Shown here: positions 36,904-45,971 of the stretch, piece after piece
How positions within the stretch are numbered: the stretch's first letter is position 1
How the letters are laid out: the number at the start of each line of letters is the position of its first letter
DNA from: Sphingopyxis sp. BSN-002
GTDB taxonomy: Bacteria; Pseudomonadota; Alphaproteobacteria; Sphingomonadales; Sphingomonadaceae
NCBI RefSeq assembly: GCF_022024275.1
Contig: NZ_CP091804.1
Coordinates: 3,636,198-3,700,197, forward strand
Direction of reading: 5' to 3'
Length of the DNA: 64,000 nt
The notes under the pieces: model-generated
The model's database searches: none
What the model was told of the DNA's origin: nothing
Seen by the model: the letters and a program-made list of their open reading frames with translations, nothing else
Translations under genes and position numbers: made by a program

Positions 36904-37389
36904 TCATTTCACTCTGCCGAAGAAGGCGACGGTGCGGGTCTGCCCGGGCGCAACGGCGTCGGTCCATTTCCAGCGGACATGCGTGACGTCCGCAGCGGTT
37001 GCCGCGCGCGGCGCTGCGCCGGCTACCGGCACCGTCAGGCCGGTGAGCGGACCGAACATCTTGCCGCCATCAACCGAAACGGAGAAGTCCCGGTTATCGT
37101 CGGTGCCATCGAACACCAGCGCTTCGGGGACCGGATTGACGATGTCCACGCCAACTGCGGGCGCCGTGCCGCCATTGGAAAAATCGAGTGTGACACGGAC
37201 CCGGTCGCCCGGAACGACGACATCGGGCGCGACATAGGTTTTCGCGGGCGGCTGGCCGCCGGCTGCCGGAGTCAGCTTCTCAAGCTCGATTTTCGATGTC
37301 AGCTTGCCGCCATCCTGTGCAAGCGCCGGGGCGGCGCCGAGCGCCAGGGCGAATGCCAGCAATGCGATACCGCGAACCCCGTTTTTCAT
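36904..37389 (-). CDS. Exported DUF11-like protein
   Basis: A 161-residue protein with a signal peptide (residues 1-24, ending APALAQD). One immunoglobulin-like DUF11-type domain follows, with strands VVVPGDRVRVTLDFSNGG, VDIVNPVPEALVFDG and PGQTRTVAFFGRVK. Such domains are structural parts of surface or periplasmic proteins, and here one occurs alone. The start is the ATG at 37389, after AAGGAGAAGGCA. It is 22 bases from the DUF3800 start downstream and 23 bases after the gene upstream on the same strand, so a three-gene unit is possible. Confidence 0.85.
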   Translation of the reverse strand: MKNGVRGIALLAFALALGAAPALAQDGGKLTSKIELEKLTPAAGGQPPAKTYVAPDVVVPGDRVRVTLDFSNGGTAPAVGVDIVNPVPEALVFDGTDDNRDFSVSVDGGKMFGPLTGLTVPVAGAAPRAATAADVTHVRWKWTDAVAPGQTRTVAFFGRVK

Positions 37390-37412
37390 TGCCTTCTCCT
37401 TCGTGCCCGCAC

Positions 37413-37805
37413 TCAGGCCGGGCAGGGATAGCGCTTCCGCATCAGCCCGTCGAATGCCGAATAGACCGAGATCGATTTGCGCGATGCCGCGGGGTAAGTG
37501 CGCAGATGCGCCAGCCACTGTTCCGGAGTCAGCGAGCCACTCTCGGGCGGGCAACTCGTGGTCTTCCGGCCGGCCTTGCGGTCTGCATCGATGCGTGCCT
37601 TGTAGCGTTTGCCTGCCGCGACGACTTCCGATTTCAGATATTGCGCCTCTGGGGTCGCGATCGCGAGCGGCCCGAGCCGCTCAAGCAGCGTTGCGCGCTG
37701 CAGGAAGGCCGCGACGCTCATGTCGCCGGGCGCCATTCCGCACAGCATCGCGCCGGCGCTGAGCGCCGCCAAGGCCGATCCGATCCGCATTGCCCGAAAG
37801 GTCAT
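37413..37805 (-). CDS. Hypothetical exported protein, 130 aa
   Basis: I do not recognise the family. A hydrophobic N-terminus (RIGSALAALSAGAMLCGMAP) suggests export. The mature part contains a central Cys (KTTSCPPES) and a C-terminal Cys (KRYPCPA), which could form a disulfide. In between are helices with 'LTPEQWLAHLRTYPAASRKS'. The C-terminal '..F..LM.KRYPC' layout faintly recalls Rap1a/Tai-type small periplasmic proteins, but only two mature cysteines are present. It lies between ftsH (upstream, 40 bases) and the DUF11-like gene on the same strand. Confidence 0.75.
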   Translation of the reverse strand: MTFRAMRIGSALAALSAGAMLCGMAPGDMSVAAFLQRATLLERLGPLAIATPEAQYLKSEVVAAGKRYKARIDADRKAGRKTTSCPPESGSLTPEQWLAHLRTYPAASRKSISVYSAFDGLMRKRYPCPA

Positions 37806-37845
37806 GCGGATCGAAATCGCGTGAAATCAATGAACAAGGTCTGAA

Positions 37846-39792
37846 TCAGACGCCTTGCGGGTTGGCATCGCCGAACGGGCGCGGCTTGCGCTTGATCTGC
37901 GGAAGACCTCCCGCATGACCCTGACCCGCAGGGATATGGGATTTGTCATCCATATCGCGCTCGGGCGGCGTGCCGTCTTCGAGAAGCTTGACGATCTCGT
38001 CTCCGGTCAGCGTCTCATACTCCAGCAACGCTCCCGCCAGACTGTGCAGCTGGTCGTTGTGATCGGTCAGGATCTGCCGGGCGCGATCATTGGCCTGCGC
38101 GATCAGGCGCTTGATCTCGCTGTCGATGATCAAGGCCGTCTCGTTCGAGATATTGTGGCGCTGGGTCTGCGAATAGCCGAGGAACGTTTCGCCCTGCTGC
38201 TCTTCGTACTGCAGGGGGCCGAGTTCGTCCGACATGCCCCACTGCGTAACCATCGAGCGGGCGAGCTTGGTCGCATACTGGATGTCGCTCGAGGCGCCCG
38301 ACGACACCTTGTCGTAACCGAAGATGATCTCTTCGGCCACACGGCCACCGGCCGAAATCGACAGGTTCGCGTACATCTTGTCGCGGTGGTAGGAATAGCT
38401 GTCGCGCTCGGGAAGGCGCACGACCATGCCGAGCGCGCGGCCGCGCGGGATGATCGTCGCCTTGTGGATCGGATCGGACGCCTTTTCGTGGAAAGCTACC
38501 AGCGCGTGGCCCGCTTCGTGATAGGCGGTCATCCGCTTTTCATCGTCGTCCATGACGAGCGATTTCCACTCGGTGCCCATCATCACCTTGTCCTTTGCCG
38601 CCTCGAACTGCGACATCGCGATCAGCCGCTTGCCGAGCCTCGCGGCGAGCAGGGCGGCCTCGTTGGCCAGGTTCGCAAGATCGGCGCCCGAGAAACCCGG
38701 CGTACCGCGCGCCAGCGTGTGGATATCGACATCGGGCGCCAGCGGCTTCTTGCGCGTGTGGACTTCGAGGATTTTCTGACGGCCGACGATGTCCGGCAGC
38801 GGCACCGTTACCTGCCGGTCGAAACGGCCGGGGCGCAGGAGCGCCGGATCCAGCACGTCGGGGCGGTTTGTGGCGGCGACGATGATGATGCCTTCATTGG
38901 CCTCGAAGCCGTCCATCTCGACCAGCAGCTGGTTCAGCGTCTGTTCGCGTTCGTCGTTGCCATTGCCGAGGCCGGCGCCGCGATGGCGACCCACCGCGTC
39001 GATTTCGTCGATGAAAACGATGCACGGTGCGTTGCGCTTTGCCTGTTCGAACATGTCGCGGACGCGGCTCGCGCCGACGCCGACGAACATCTCGACGAAA
39101 TCCGAACCCGAGATGGTGAAGAAGGGAACGCCGGCTTCACCCGCGATCGCGCGGGCAAGCAGCGTCTTGCCGGTGCCGGGCGAGCCGATGAGCAGGGCGC
39201 CCTTCGGAATCTGGCCACCGAGCTTCGAGAATTTGCTCGGATCCTTCAGGAACTCCACGATTTCCTGCAGTTCCTCGCGGGCCTCGTCGATGCCGGCGAC
39301 ATCGTCAAAGGTGACGCGGCCCTGCTTTTCGGTGAGCATCTTCGCACGCGACTTGCCGAAGCCCATGGCGCCCGAGCCATTGTTCTTCTGCACCTGGCGG
39401 AAAACGAAGAAGGCGATGCCGAGTATCAGCAGGAACGGCAGCGACTGGATCAGCAGATAGACCCACACATTGCCCGTCTCGGTCGCCTTGCCGTCATATT
39501 TGACGCCATTGTCGTTGAGCAGCTTCAGCAGTTCGGGATCACGGACGACGTTCGCGCTGAAGCGCTCGCCGTTCGCCAGCGTCCCGGTGACACGATCTTC
39601 GGAAAGCACGACATCCTTGACCTCGCCGGCCTGCACCTTCTGGCGGAACTCGGAATAGGCGAGGGGATTGCCCGCGGGCTGTGAAGCGCCGCCGAACATC
39701 GAGGCGACGAGGAGCATGGCAAGCAGGATGCCGCTCCAGATCATCACGCTCTTCATCCAGGGGTTGCCCTGCGGTTCCTTGTCGTCCTGCAT
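37846..39792 (-). CDS. ftsH: ATP-dependent zinc metalloprotease FtsH
   Basis: A 648-residue membrane AAA protease. Two N-terminal membrane helices (near 13-30 and 108-130) flank a periplasmic domain. The AAA module has Walker [18 protein letters not shown], Walker [16 protein letters not shown] and the second region of homology. The zinc-protease motif is [12 protein letters not shown]. It degrades membrane and regulatory proteins, including SecY and, in many bacteria, RpoH and LpxC. Length and motif order are normal. The gene order tilS-ftsH is conserved in alphaproteobacteria; 86 bases separate them. Confidence 0.98.
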   Translation of the reverse strand: MQDDKEPQGNPWMKSVMIWSGILLAMLLVASMFGGASQPAGNPLAYSEFRQKVQAGEVKDVVLSEDRVTGTLANGERFSANVVRDPELLKLLNDNGVKYDGKATETGNVWVYLLIQSLPFLLILGIAFFVFRQVQKNNGSGAMGFGKSRAKMLTEKQGRVTFDDVAGIDEAREELQEIVEFLKDPSKFSKLGGQIPKGALLIGSPGTGKTLLARAIAGEAGVPFFTISGSDFVEMFVGVGASRVRDMFEQAKRNAPCIVFIDEIDAVGRHRGAGLGNGNDEREQTLNQLLVEMDGFEANEGIIIVAATNRPDVLDPALLRPGRFDRQVTVPLPDIVGRQKILEVHTRKKPLAPDVDIHTLARGTPGFSGADLANLANEAALLAARLGKRLIAMSQFEAAKDKVMMGTEWKSLVMDDDEKRMTAYHEAGHALVAFHEKASDPIHKATIIPRGRALGMVVRLPERDSYSYHRDKMYANLSISAGGRVAEEIIFGYDKVSSGASSDIQYATKLARSMVTQWGMSDELGPLQYEEQQGETFLGYSQTQRHNISNETALIIDSEIKRLIAQANDRARQILTDHNDQLHSLAGALLEYETLTGDEIVKLLEDGTPPERDMDDKSHIPAGQGHAGGLPQIKRKPRPFGDANPQGV

Positions 39793-39878
39793 CGGAAACT
39801 TTCCAAACTTCGCGCATATCGCGCTTCAATCCCGATAATGTAGGACAATCGGGTTAAATGACAATGAGCCAGATTGTC

Positions 39879-40865
39879 CTATTTTCCCGCTTTTCGGCGC
39901 GGTGCGGCGGAAATGCGCCAGATCGTGCCTTCAAGGCCGGGAACGGCGTCGATCAGCAAGGCGCCGACCATTGCCCGGCGTCCGCCCTTCATCGCCGCGA
40001 TCACGCCGTCGAGCGACGCTCCGCGCACGCGAATCTGGCTGTCGTTGGCGCGCAGGCGCTGCGTGACCACACGGCGGAAAATTTCCGGCGGATAGCCTTC
40101 GTCGCGGATGACCGCGATATCGGAGGCGTCGGGCCATGACGCGATCAGTCGTTCGACGGCCCAGTCGATCGCTTCATCGGCCTCGGCCAGCCAGTCTGCC
40201 GACCGCGCCGCCGCCTCGACATCGAGCACGGTCTGCGACCGGAGCCCGTGGCGCAGCCGCGCGCGGTCGAAGCGGCTGTCGCTGTTCGACGGATCGTCGA
40301 CGAACGGCAGATCCTCGTCGAGCGCGATGCGGACGAGTGCGTCGCGGCGCCAGTGAAGCAGGGGGCGAAGGATCACGCCGTTCCGCGCGCGGATCGCAGC
40401 AAGCCCGCCGACGCCGCTCGACCGGTTGAGCCGCATCACGATCGTTTCGAGCTGATCGTCGGCGTGATGCGCGGTCAGGACGTGCGCGAGTTCGTTGCCC
40501 TTGCGCCAGTCCTCGAGCAGCCGGTAGCGCTCGGCGCGCGCGGCCGCCTGTTGCGACCCGCTGATCGGCGCGGGCGGATTGAGGGTTGCATGCGGAATCA
40601 GTTCGCGCCTGCAGAAGCCCGCAACCATGCGGGCCTCATCGTCCGACCCTTGCCGAAGCCCGTGATCGACGGTTGCCGCACGGACCTGTCCGGGCAGCAA
40701 CGTCGCCATCAGCCAGAGCAGCGCCATGCTGTCCGGGCCGCCCGACACGGCGACGCCATAATGGAGGCGATGCCAGTCGGGCCCGGCAAGCGCGGCCAGG
40801 TCGCGCCCGAGCCGCCCGACGGCGTCGGTATCAACAGCCTGCTTTTGCTTTTGCGGCGGCTGCAT
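39879..40865 (-). CDS. tilS: tRNA(Ile)-lysidine synthase TilS
   Basis: A 328-residue PP-loop ATPase that turns C34 of the CAU-anticodon tRNA-Ile into lysidine. The ATP motif SGGPDS is at residues 41-46 (YGVAVSGGPDSMALLWLM). DHGLRQGSDDEARMV and TAHHADDQLETIVMRL are the conserved TilS motifs. It lacks a long C-terminal domain, as is common in alphaproteobacteria. The start is uncertain: ATG at 40865 (AGGA 9-12 bases upstream), 40877 or 40898 are possible. All overlap the 3' end of cpoB on the same strand, so translation is probably coupled. Confidence 0.95.
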   Translation of the reverse strand: MQPPQKQKQAVDTDAVGRLGRDLAALAGPDWHRLHYGVAVSGGPDSMALLWLMATLLPGQVRAATVDHGLRQGSDDEARMVAGFCRRELIPHATLNPPAPISGSQQAAARAERYRLLEDWRKGNELAHVLTAHHADDQLETIVMRLNRSSGVGGLAAIRARNGVILRPLLHWRRDALVRIALDEDLPFVDDPSNSDSRFDRARLRHGLRSQTVLDVEAAARSADWLAEADEAIDWAVERLIASWPDASDIAVIRDEGYPPEIFRRVVTQRLRANDSQIRVRGASLDGVIAAMKGGRRAMVGALLIDAVPGLEGTIWRISAAPRRKAGK

Positions 40866-41781
40866 CGGTCCGGACATCCTGCGGGGCCTTGTCCCCATAG
40901 ACTTCTTCGAGCTCGCGGAACGCCTTGCAGGCGTCGGCCTTGCGGCCGAGCTTGTCGAGCGCGACGCCCATATACATCAGGCTGTGCGGCGCGCGGGCGC
41001 CGCTCGGCCGATCCTTGTAATTGTTGTAGAAGGCGACCGCGGCAAGGCTGGGCTTGCCTTCGTCGAGATAGGCGCGGCCGAGCAGGTTCTGCGCAAAGCT
41101 CGCCTGGCTGCTGTTCGGCCATTTCGACACGACGGTCTTCAACTGCGCCTGCGCCTCGGGATAGAGCTTCGCTTCCCACAGGCGATAGCCATAGTCATAG
41201 GCGTCCTTGGTCTCGTTTCCCGACGAAGGAATTTCGATCTTCTTGACCAGCGCAAGGCGGGCCGCATCGGGTTTGGTCGATGCCGCGGGCGTCGTCGCGG
41301 GCTTCTTGGCGGGTGCGGCTGCCACGGTCGATGCCGGCGTCGGCGTCGCCGGCTTTACCGTCGGTACAACAGGCAGGCTCGCTGGCGTTACGGTCGCTTC
41401 GGTTCCGGCTGCCGGGGCGAAGCGTTTTTCCATCTCGACCTTGTAGGCGGCAAACTGCTTTTCGAGTTCGCGAAGCTGAAAGGCATTCTGTTCGGTCTGG
41501 CCGGTCAGGGTCTGGAGCTGGCTTTCGAGCGCATCGACGCGCGCCGTCAGATCGGCGACCGGCGTCGAACCGGTCGAACGCTGGCCAGGCGTGTTGTCGG
41601 GCGCGATCTCGCCTTCGAAGAAAGCGGGTGCGCCGCCGGGGAAAACCTGTCGCTGGACCGCGCGCATTTCCTTTTCGAGCCGGTCGACGCGCTTGGTGAC
41701 ATTATTGTCCTGCGCCTGGGCGGGTACGGCGGCCGCGATGGCGATCGCGGCTGCGCCCATGAAAGTCACTTGCTTCATCAT
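40831..41781 (-). CDS. cpoB: CpoB/YbgF-like TPR protein of the Tol-Pal system
   Basis: A 316-residue periplasmic protein. It has a signal peptide (to VPAQAQD), a coiled-coil trimerisation stretch (VTKRVDRLEKEMRAVQRQVF, and again TARVDALESQLQTL), a Pro/Ala/Thr-rich linker, and tetratricopeptide repeats near the C-terminus (AQLKTVVSKWPNSSQASFAQ, ALDKLGRKADACKAFRELEE). CpoB coordinates outer-membrane constriction with peptidoglycan synthesis. The usual tolQRAB-pal genes are not adjacent. The order rodZ-like, cpoB, tilS, ftsH on one strand suggests a cell-envelope operon. Confidence 0.92.
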   Translation of the reverse strand: MMKQVTFMGAAAIAIAAAVPAQAQDNNVTKRVDRLEKEMRAVQRQVFPGGAPAFFEGEIAPDNTPGQRSTGSTPVADLTARVDALESQLQTLTGQTEQNAFQLRELEKQFAAYKVEMEKRFAPAAGTEATVTPASLPVVPTVKPATPTPASTVAAAPAKKPATTPAASTKPDAARLALVKKIEIPSSGNETKDAYDYGYRLWEAKLYPEAQAQLKTVVSKWPNSSQASFAQNLLGRAYLDEGKPSLAAVAFYNNYKDRPSGARAPHSLMYMGVALDKLGRKADACKAFRELEEVYGDKAPQDVRTDAAAAKAKAGC

Positions 41782-41899
41782 TTGCCGGTAGGCCCCCGAA
41801 GATTAACCAGTTTTGTACGGGCCTTCATAACGCTGCAAACGGCGCGTGCGCAAATCCATTTCGGCGCACCGCCGCGTCGGCCCGTCGGGATGAGGGTGT

Positions 41900-42754
41900 T
41901 CAGCCCCCGGTTTTGGGCGTCGCCGCCGGTGCGGCCGGTACGGCTCCGGCATTGGTTCCGCCTCGCGCAAGGAGGTCGGCGGGCTTCAGCGAAATGCCTT
42001 TCACGAGCGTATCGGCGGGGCCGATCGAGCCGACGTCGCGTCCGCCGACGGTGACTTTCAACGCCTGCGGGATGCTGGTGCGGAGCGTGAACTGCTCGAT
42101 ATAATCGGCGGGCACCTGATAGGTCTCGCCCGCGTCGAGCGTGCGCCAGTTCTCGGTCTTGCCCTTTGCATCGTCGAAGCCGATCCACACCTCGGACAGG
42201 CCGGTCAGCACGACGGGGGCGTTGGTCGCGACCGGCGCCGTGCCCGCCTTGGTCGCTGCCGGTGCGGCGGCGTCGGGCGCCTCGGACGCCTCGGCGGCCT
42301 GGTTCTGCGCAGCGACGAGCGCCTCGTCGGGCTCGACCGACAGGAAGCGCCATACGCCATAGGCCGATACGAGGATCAGCGCGACGATCACCAGCGTCCA
42401 CGTCAGCCGCGCGGTCGGCAGGCGCGCCGGATCGGTCGGCTCATACGCCTCATAGGCGGGGCGCATGCCATATTCGTCTTCTTCGAGTTCGCGGCGCACC
42501 GAGGCACCGATTTCCGTCTCGGGCAGGCCGACGGCACGCGCATAGGCGCGCGCGAAGCCGGTCACGTAGGTGCGGCCGGGGAGTTCAGAAAAATCGGATT
42601 TTTCAATGGCTTCGAGGTGCCTTTGGGTGATGCGTGTGCGGGTCGCGACATCGGCGAGCGACAGACCCGCCGCTTCGCGCGCAAGCCGCAGCTTGTCGCC
42701 GGTACGCGTAATCGCCAACTCACCCTGTTCCGGGGCGGCTTCCTCGTCTGACAT
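41900..42754 (-). CDS. RodZ-like protein (HTH plus DUF4115)
   Basis: A 284-residue bitopic membrane protein. The N-terminal Cro/CI-like helix-turn-helix spans about 18-75 (LRLAREAAGLSLADVATRTR, then RTYVTGFARAYARAVGLPE). One transmembrane helix is at about 117-138. A periplasmic Ala-rich linker and a C-terminal DUF4115 beta domain (LTGLSEVWIGFDDAKGKTEN) follow. RodZ links MreB to the cell-wall machinery. The start is the ATG at 42754. Downstream on the same strand lie cpoB, tilS and ftsH. The symbol rodZ is likely, but architecture alone supports it. Confidence 0.88.
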   Translation of the reverse strand: MSDEEAAPEQGELAITRTGDKLRLAREAAGLSLADVATRTRITQRHLEAIEKSDFSELPGRTYVTGFARAYARAVGLPETEIGASVRRELEEDEYGMRPAYEAYEPTDPARLPTARLTWTLVIVALILVSAYGVWRFLSVEPDEALVAAQNQAAEASEAPDAAAPAATKAGTAPVATNAPVVLTGLSEVWIGFDDAKGKTENWRTLDAGETYQVPADYIEQFTLRTSIPQALKVTVGGRDVGSIGPADTLVKGISLKPADLLARGGTNAGAVPAAPAATPKTGG

Positions 42755-42947
42755 TATTTTCTCCGTGCCGGCCCTGTGCAACCCTCAGGCCGTGTCGCGC
42801 CCGTTCATCGCATTGACGATGCGCGAAAGTCAAATGAAGTTCGGTAAACGACCGGCTGAAAAGATGCGGATTTGGGATCGTTGGAAAAGCGGTGATTCCT
42901 GCCAGCCGGTTCGGGCGTAGAAGAGGCTTTGGCATCGGGAGCAGACT

Positions 42948-43379
42948 TTAGAGCGTTATGTGTCCTGACACGATGGGAGCCGGGGCGTGTGCCCAACTAT
43001 GACGGGCGAGTGCAGCTTCGTCGCCCCAACCAAGCTCGTCGCCATCGACCCAGAAGTAAAACGGCTCGCCATCAGTCTGGTTGAGCCTCAAGCCAACGCA
43101 GCGTTCATTCCTTGCAAGCGAATCCGCATCGACGATCTCGCGGCCGACCAGTGTTGGAAACAGGGAACGCGTTACGTCTGCGATATCCATTCCGCCGTAT
43201 TCATCCATGTCGAACGGTTCATCGATCGGGCCATCGTCTACAAGCATCCGTTCGCCATCCCCGGCGACTTGAAGCCGTAGCGCCACATTGCCTTCGAACG
43301 TCAGCCTCAGCCTGACCGGCTTTCCGTTCGTTTGACCATCGAAGATGTGACGGTTTGCGGTCACGCAGATGAGCTTCAT
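42948..43379 (-). CDS. Hypothetical protein, 143 aa
   Basis: I do not recognise this protein. It starts MKLICVTANRHIFDG at 43379 and is rich in Asp and Glu, without a signal peptide or membrane segment. Beta-strand-rich patches include VRLRLTFEGNVALRLQVAGD and EPFYFWVDGDELGWGDEAAL. It has lower GC and more varied codons than neighbouring housekeeping genes. It lies beside an hslU fragment and palindromic elements, so it may belong to an acquired segment. The 193 bases downstream, up to the rodZ-like gene, hold nothing I can name. Confidence 0.65.
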   Translation of the reverse strand: MKLICVTANRHIFDGQTNGKPVRLRLTFEGNVALRLQVAGDGERMLVDDGPIDEPFDMDEYGGMDIADVTRSLFPTLVGREIVDADSLARNERCVGLRLNQTDGEPFYFWVDGDELGWGDEAALARHSWAHAPAPIVSGHITL

Positions 43380-43411
43380 AGCGACTATGCTGCAGCAACC
43401 AGCCGATCTCC

Positions 43412-43520
43412 GCAACCGGTCGAAGGCAGCTTTACGATCTACAGCACATATTTGCTGAGGTCGGTATCACCGACGACGTCGGCGAGCTGCCTGTCCACAT
43501 AGGAAGCGTCGATGTCGAGC
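43412..43520 (-). pseudogene. Diverged remnant of the hslU 3' end
   Basis: These about 110 bases match the 3' end of the intact hslU at 44578-44687, in the same orientation. They encode the same last residues ([20 protein letters not shown] and stop) with two amino-acid changes just before (LDIDAS against LAIDAA) and several synonymous changes. Homology continues about 20 bases past the stop and ends abruptly on the other side near 43521. No other part of hslU is present. It is a recombination scar, not a functional gene. Confidence 0.88.
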
Positions 43521-44001
43521 GGCTGAAACGGGGTGGGGAGCGGACGTTGCAGGAGCGAGCTGGTGTCCCCTCCCGCTTGCGGGAGGGGCAGTGAGGCTTG
43601 CCAGCTTGCTGGCTAGCCGCAGCGGGGTGGGTTGATCGCAACGTCGCTGCCCACCCCCGACCCCTCCCGCAAGCGGGAGGGGAGAATAACGTCCGCAATC
43701 GGTCGTTTGCTGCCATCGCATCCAGATCAGCCGCCAACGGCGCAAATGGGCTGGAAAGAGGGCGCCGCCATGCTAGCTTTCATAAATGCGCGCAAACCGT
43801 GATCCGTCCGGCCTAATCGAAGTTGATGATCATGAGTATCATTGGGCTATCGAGCGGGAGCCGCAGTGGTGCACCGCCGACGACTGACGTGGCATGCTTG
43901 TTCGCCTAGTCGCAGCGACTTCTGCGAGTTTCGCACTGTAAAAAGGCGAATCAGGCTTTGACGCGCTGATCTTGTCGGCCGCGCGACGAATGGAGGACGA
44001 G
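43521..44001. other. Gene-free mosaic stretch with repeats
   Basis: About 480 bases without a convincing gene. It contains the palindromic element at 43567-43682 and the first copy (43691-43708) of the motif GTCCGCAATCGGTCGTTT, which returns at 44413-44430. The part from 43740 to 44001 is lower in GC than the flanks and shows nothing else I can name. Confidence 0.5.
43567..43682. repeat. REP-like element bounded by two copies of a 22-base palindrome
   Basis: The same near-perfect palindrome (arms CCCCTCCCGC / GCGGGAGGGG, centre TT or AA) stands at 43567-43588 and, in inverted form, at 43661-43682. Between them, GCAGCGGGGTGGG and CTGCCCACCCC are partly complementary, so the whole 116-base unit can fold into one long hairpin. 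It looks like a non-autonomous palindromic repeat element. Confidence 0.8.
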
Positions 44002-44391
44002 ATGAGAGTATTGATGATTTTCACGGTCGCTGCCTTTTGGACCGCGAATGTCGAAGCCAAGCCTAACGTGTCGTCTTCGCTGTCTGCGTCCGATATGCGC
44101 GCATCTTGCCTTGCCTACGGTAACAACGCAAAGCTTGGTAGTGGCGGTACCTCCCATCCGTTGTTTTGCGGCTTGGTCGCTTCAAAGGCTGACTATTGGC
44201 GTGCAAATCGATCGGCGGAAATGGACGCCAATGTCCCTCCATTCTGCATGCCTCGCAAGGAGGCAGGCACAGATCGGACGAAGACGATGGCGCTGGCGTT
44301 TGTAGAATACTATGATCGCTACGCCACCTCATTACCCGAGGATGGCGAAAAGGCATTTTTTGCGGCGATGGCAAAAATATGGAAATGTTGA
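44002..44391 (+). CDS. Rap1a/Tai-like secreted four-cysteine protein
   Basis: A 129-residue protein with a signal peptide (residues 1-19, ending VEA) and a mature part with exactly four cysteines: Cys36, Cys56, Cys82 and the C-terminal Cys129. The pattern MRASCLAYG...LFCGLVASK...PPFCMPRK...ALAFVEYYDRYATSLPE...IWKC fits the Rap1a/Tai family, which includes periplasmic type VI immunity proteins and many proteins of unknown role. The start is the ATG at 44002 with GGAGGA upstream. No effector or type VI gene is near. It is the only gene in the island between the hslU fragment and hslU, with lower GC than its flanks. Confidence 0.75.
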   Translation: MRVLMIFTVAAFWTANVEAKPNVSSSLSASDMRASCLAYGNNAKLGSGGTSHPLFCGLVASKADYWRANRSAEMDANVPPFCMPRKEAGTDRTKTMALAFVEYYDRYATSLPEDGEKAFFAAMAKIWKC

Positions 44392-44498
44392 CCGCAAAGG
44401 CTGTCGAGAGAAGTCCGCAATCGGTCGTTTTCTGACATTGCCCCCGGCCAACGCCGAGCGGTGATTTCGGGTTGGGGAGCGGACGCTTTCCATGTGAA

Positions 44499-44559
44499 CC
44501 CCGGCGAAAGCCGGGGCCCAGTCCGCTGGTGAAATCATGGGCCCCGGCTTTCGCCGGGG
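44499..44559. repeat. Large inverted repeat, REP-like
   Basis: Two 22-base arms built on CCCCGGCGAAAGCCGGGG (44499-44520 and, inverted, 44538-44559) are separated by a 17-base loop. Each arm is itself nearly palindromic. This type of 'CCCCGGC-GAAA-GCCGGGG' hairpin is common between genes in sphingomonads. It lies 47 bases beyond the hslU stop and may also act as a terminator or mRNA stabiliser for hslU. Confidence 0.8.
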
Positions 44560-44605
44560 TGCACATCTCTATCGTCAGCAATCGGTCGAAGGCAGCCTTT
44601 ACGAT

Positions 44606-45907
44606 CTACAGCACATATTTGCTGAGGTCGGTGTCGCCCACGACGTCGGCGAGCTGTCTGTCGACATAGGCTGCGTCGATGGCGAGCGTCGTTCCGGGCG
44701 CATCCTCTGCGGTGAAGCTGATCTCCTCGACCAGCCGCTCCATGATCGTCTGGAGGCGGCGCGCGCCGATATTCTCGACCTTCTCGTTCACTTCCGCCGC
44801 GAGTTTCGCGACGCGCGCGATCGCGTCGGGGGTGAAGTTCAATGTCACGCCCTCGGTGCCGAGCAGCGCGGCATATTGTTCGGGAAGACCCGCCTTCGTC
44901 TCGCTGAGGATGCGGACGAAATCCTCCTCGGTCAGCGCGCCGAGTTCGACGCGGATCGGCAGGCGGCCCTGCAGTTCGGGGAGCAGGTCGCTGGGCTTTG
45001 CGACGTGAAAGGCGCCCGAGGCGATGAAGAGGATATGGTCGGTCTTCATCGGTCCATATTTGGTCGCGACGGTCGTGCCCTCGATCAGCGGCAGCAGGTC
45101 CCGCTGGACGCCCTCGCGGCTTACCGAGCCGCCGCGCACGTCGCTGACCGCGATCTTGTCGATCTCGTCGAGGAAGACGATGCCGTTCGCCTCGGCATCG
45201 GCGAGCGCGACGCGGGCGACATCATCCTGGTCGAGCCGCTTGTCCTGTTCCTCCTCGAGCAGGCGCTTCCACGCCTCCATCGCCTTCATGCGGCGGCGCT
45301 TCTTCGGTGCGTTTCCGAGCGCCTTGCCGAGCATGTCGGACAGGTTGATCATGCCGACCTGACCCGGCTGGCCGGGGAGTTCGAACGGCATCGAGGGTGC
45401 GTCGCTGACCTCGATCTCGACATCGCTGTCGACGAGATGGCCGTCGCGGAAGCGCTGGCGGAAGCTTTCGCGGGTCGCCTCGCTCGCGCCCTTACCGGTG
45501 AGCGCGTCGAGCAGCCGTTCCATCGCGGCCTCTTCGGCGGCGCCGCGCACCGCCTCGCGGCGGCGTTCCTTTTCAAGCCGCACCGCTTCCTCGACGAGGT
45601 CGCGGGCGATCTGTTCGACGTCGCGGCCGACATAGCCGACTTCGGTGAACTTCGTCGCCTCGACCTTGATGAAGGGGGCGTCGGCGAGCTTGGCGAGGCG
45701 GCGCGAAATCTCGGTCTTGCCGCAGCCGGTGGGGCCGATCATCAGGATATTCTTGGGGCTGACCTCATCGCGCAGGTCGGGCGCGAGCTGCTGGCGGCGC
45801 CAGCGGTTGCGGAGCGCGACGGCGACCGCCCGCTTCGCGGCATTCTGGCCGATGATATGCGTGTCGAGGGCGGCGACGATCGCCTTCGGGGTGAGGTCTT
45901 TGTTCAT
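44606..45907 (-). CDS. hslU: HslU, ATPase subunit of the HslVU protease
   Basis: A 433-residue AAA+ unfoldase of the ClpY family. It starts [20 protein letters not shown]. Walker A is [19 protein letters not shown], the pore motif region is GYVGRD, the I-domain is in the middle (acidic and Arg/Glu-rich, '[14 protein letters not shown]'), and Walker B is [12 protein letters not shown]. The C-terminus DTDLSKYVL, which inserts into HslV, is intact. It feeds unfolded substrate into HslV. In this genome an FAD oxidoreductase gene separates it from hslV; normally they are adjacent. Confidence 0.98.
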   Translation of the reverse strand: MNKDLTPKAIVAALDTHIIGQNAAKRAVAVALRNRWRRQQLAPDLRDEVSPKNILMIGPTGCGKTEISRRLAKLADAPFIKVEATKFTEVGYVGRDVEQIARDLVEEAVRLEKERRREAVRGAAEEAAMERLLDALTGKGASEATRESFRQRFRDGHLVDSDVEIEVSDAPSMPFELPGQPGQVGMINLSDMLGKALGNAPKKRRRMKAMEAWKRLLEEEQDKRLDQDDVARVALADAEANGIVFLDEIDKIAVSDVRGGSVSREGVQRDLLPLIEGTTVATKYGPMKTDHILFIASGAFHVAKPSDLLPELQGRLPIRVELGALTEEDFVRILSETKAGLPEQYAALLGTEGVTLNFTPDAIARVAKLAAEVNEKVENIGARRLQTIMERLVEEISFTAEDAPGTTLAIDAAYVDRQLADVVGDTDLSKYVL

Positions 45908-45971
45908 GTGGTGGAGAGTTCCGGCAGAGAGACTGTCATTGGCCGACTAGATGGGAGCGCCGCAGGGCAAG

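Noticed and set aside
44002..44391. Toxin-immunity pair in the hslU island
   Set aside because: Only the immunity-like gene is present; the neighbouring 143-aa gene shows no toxin motif.
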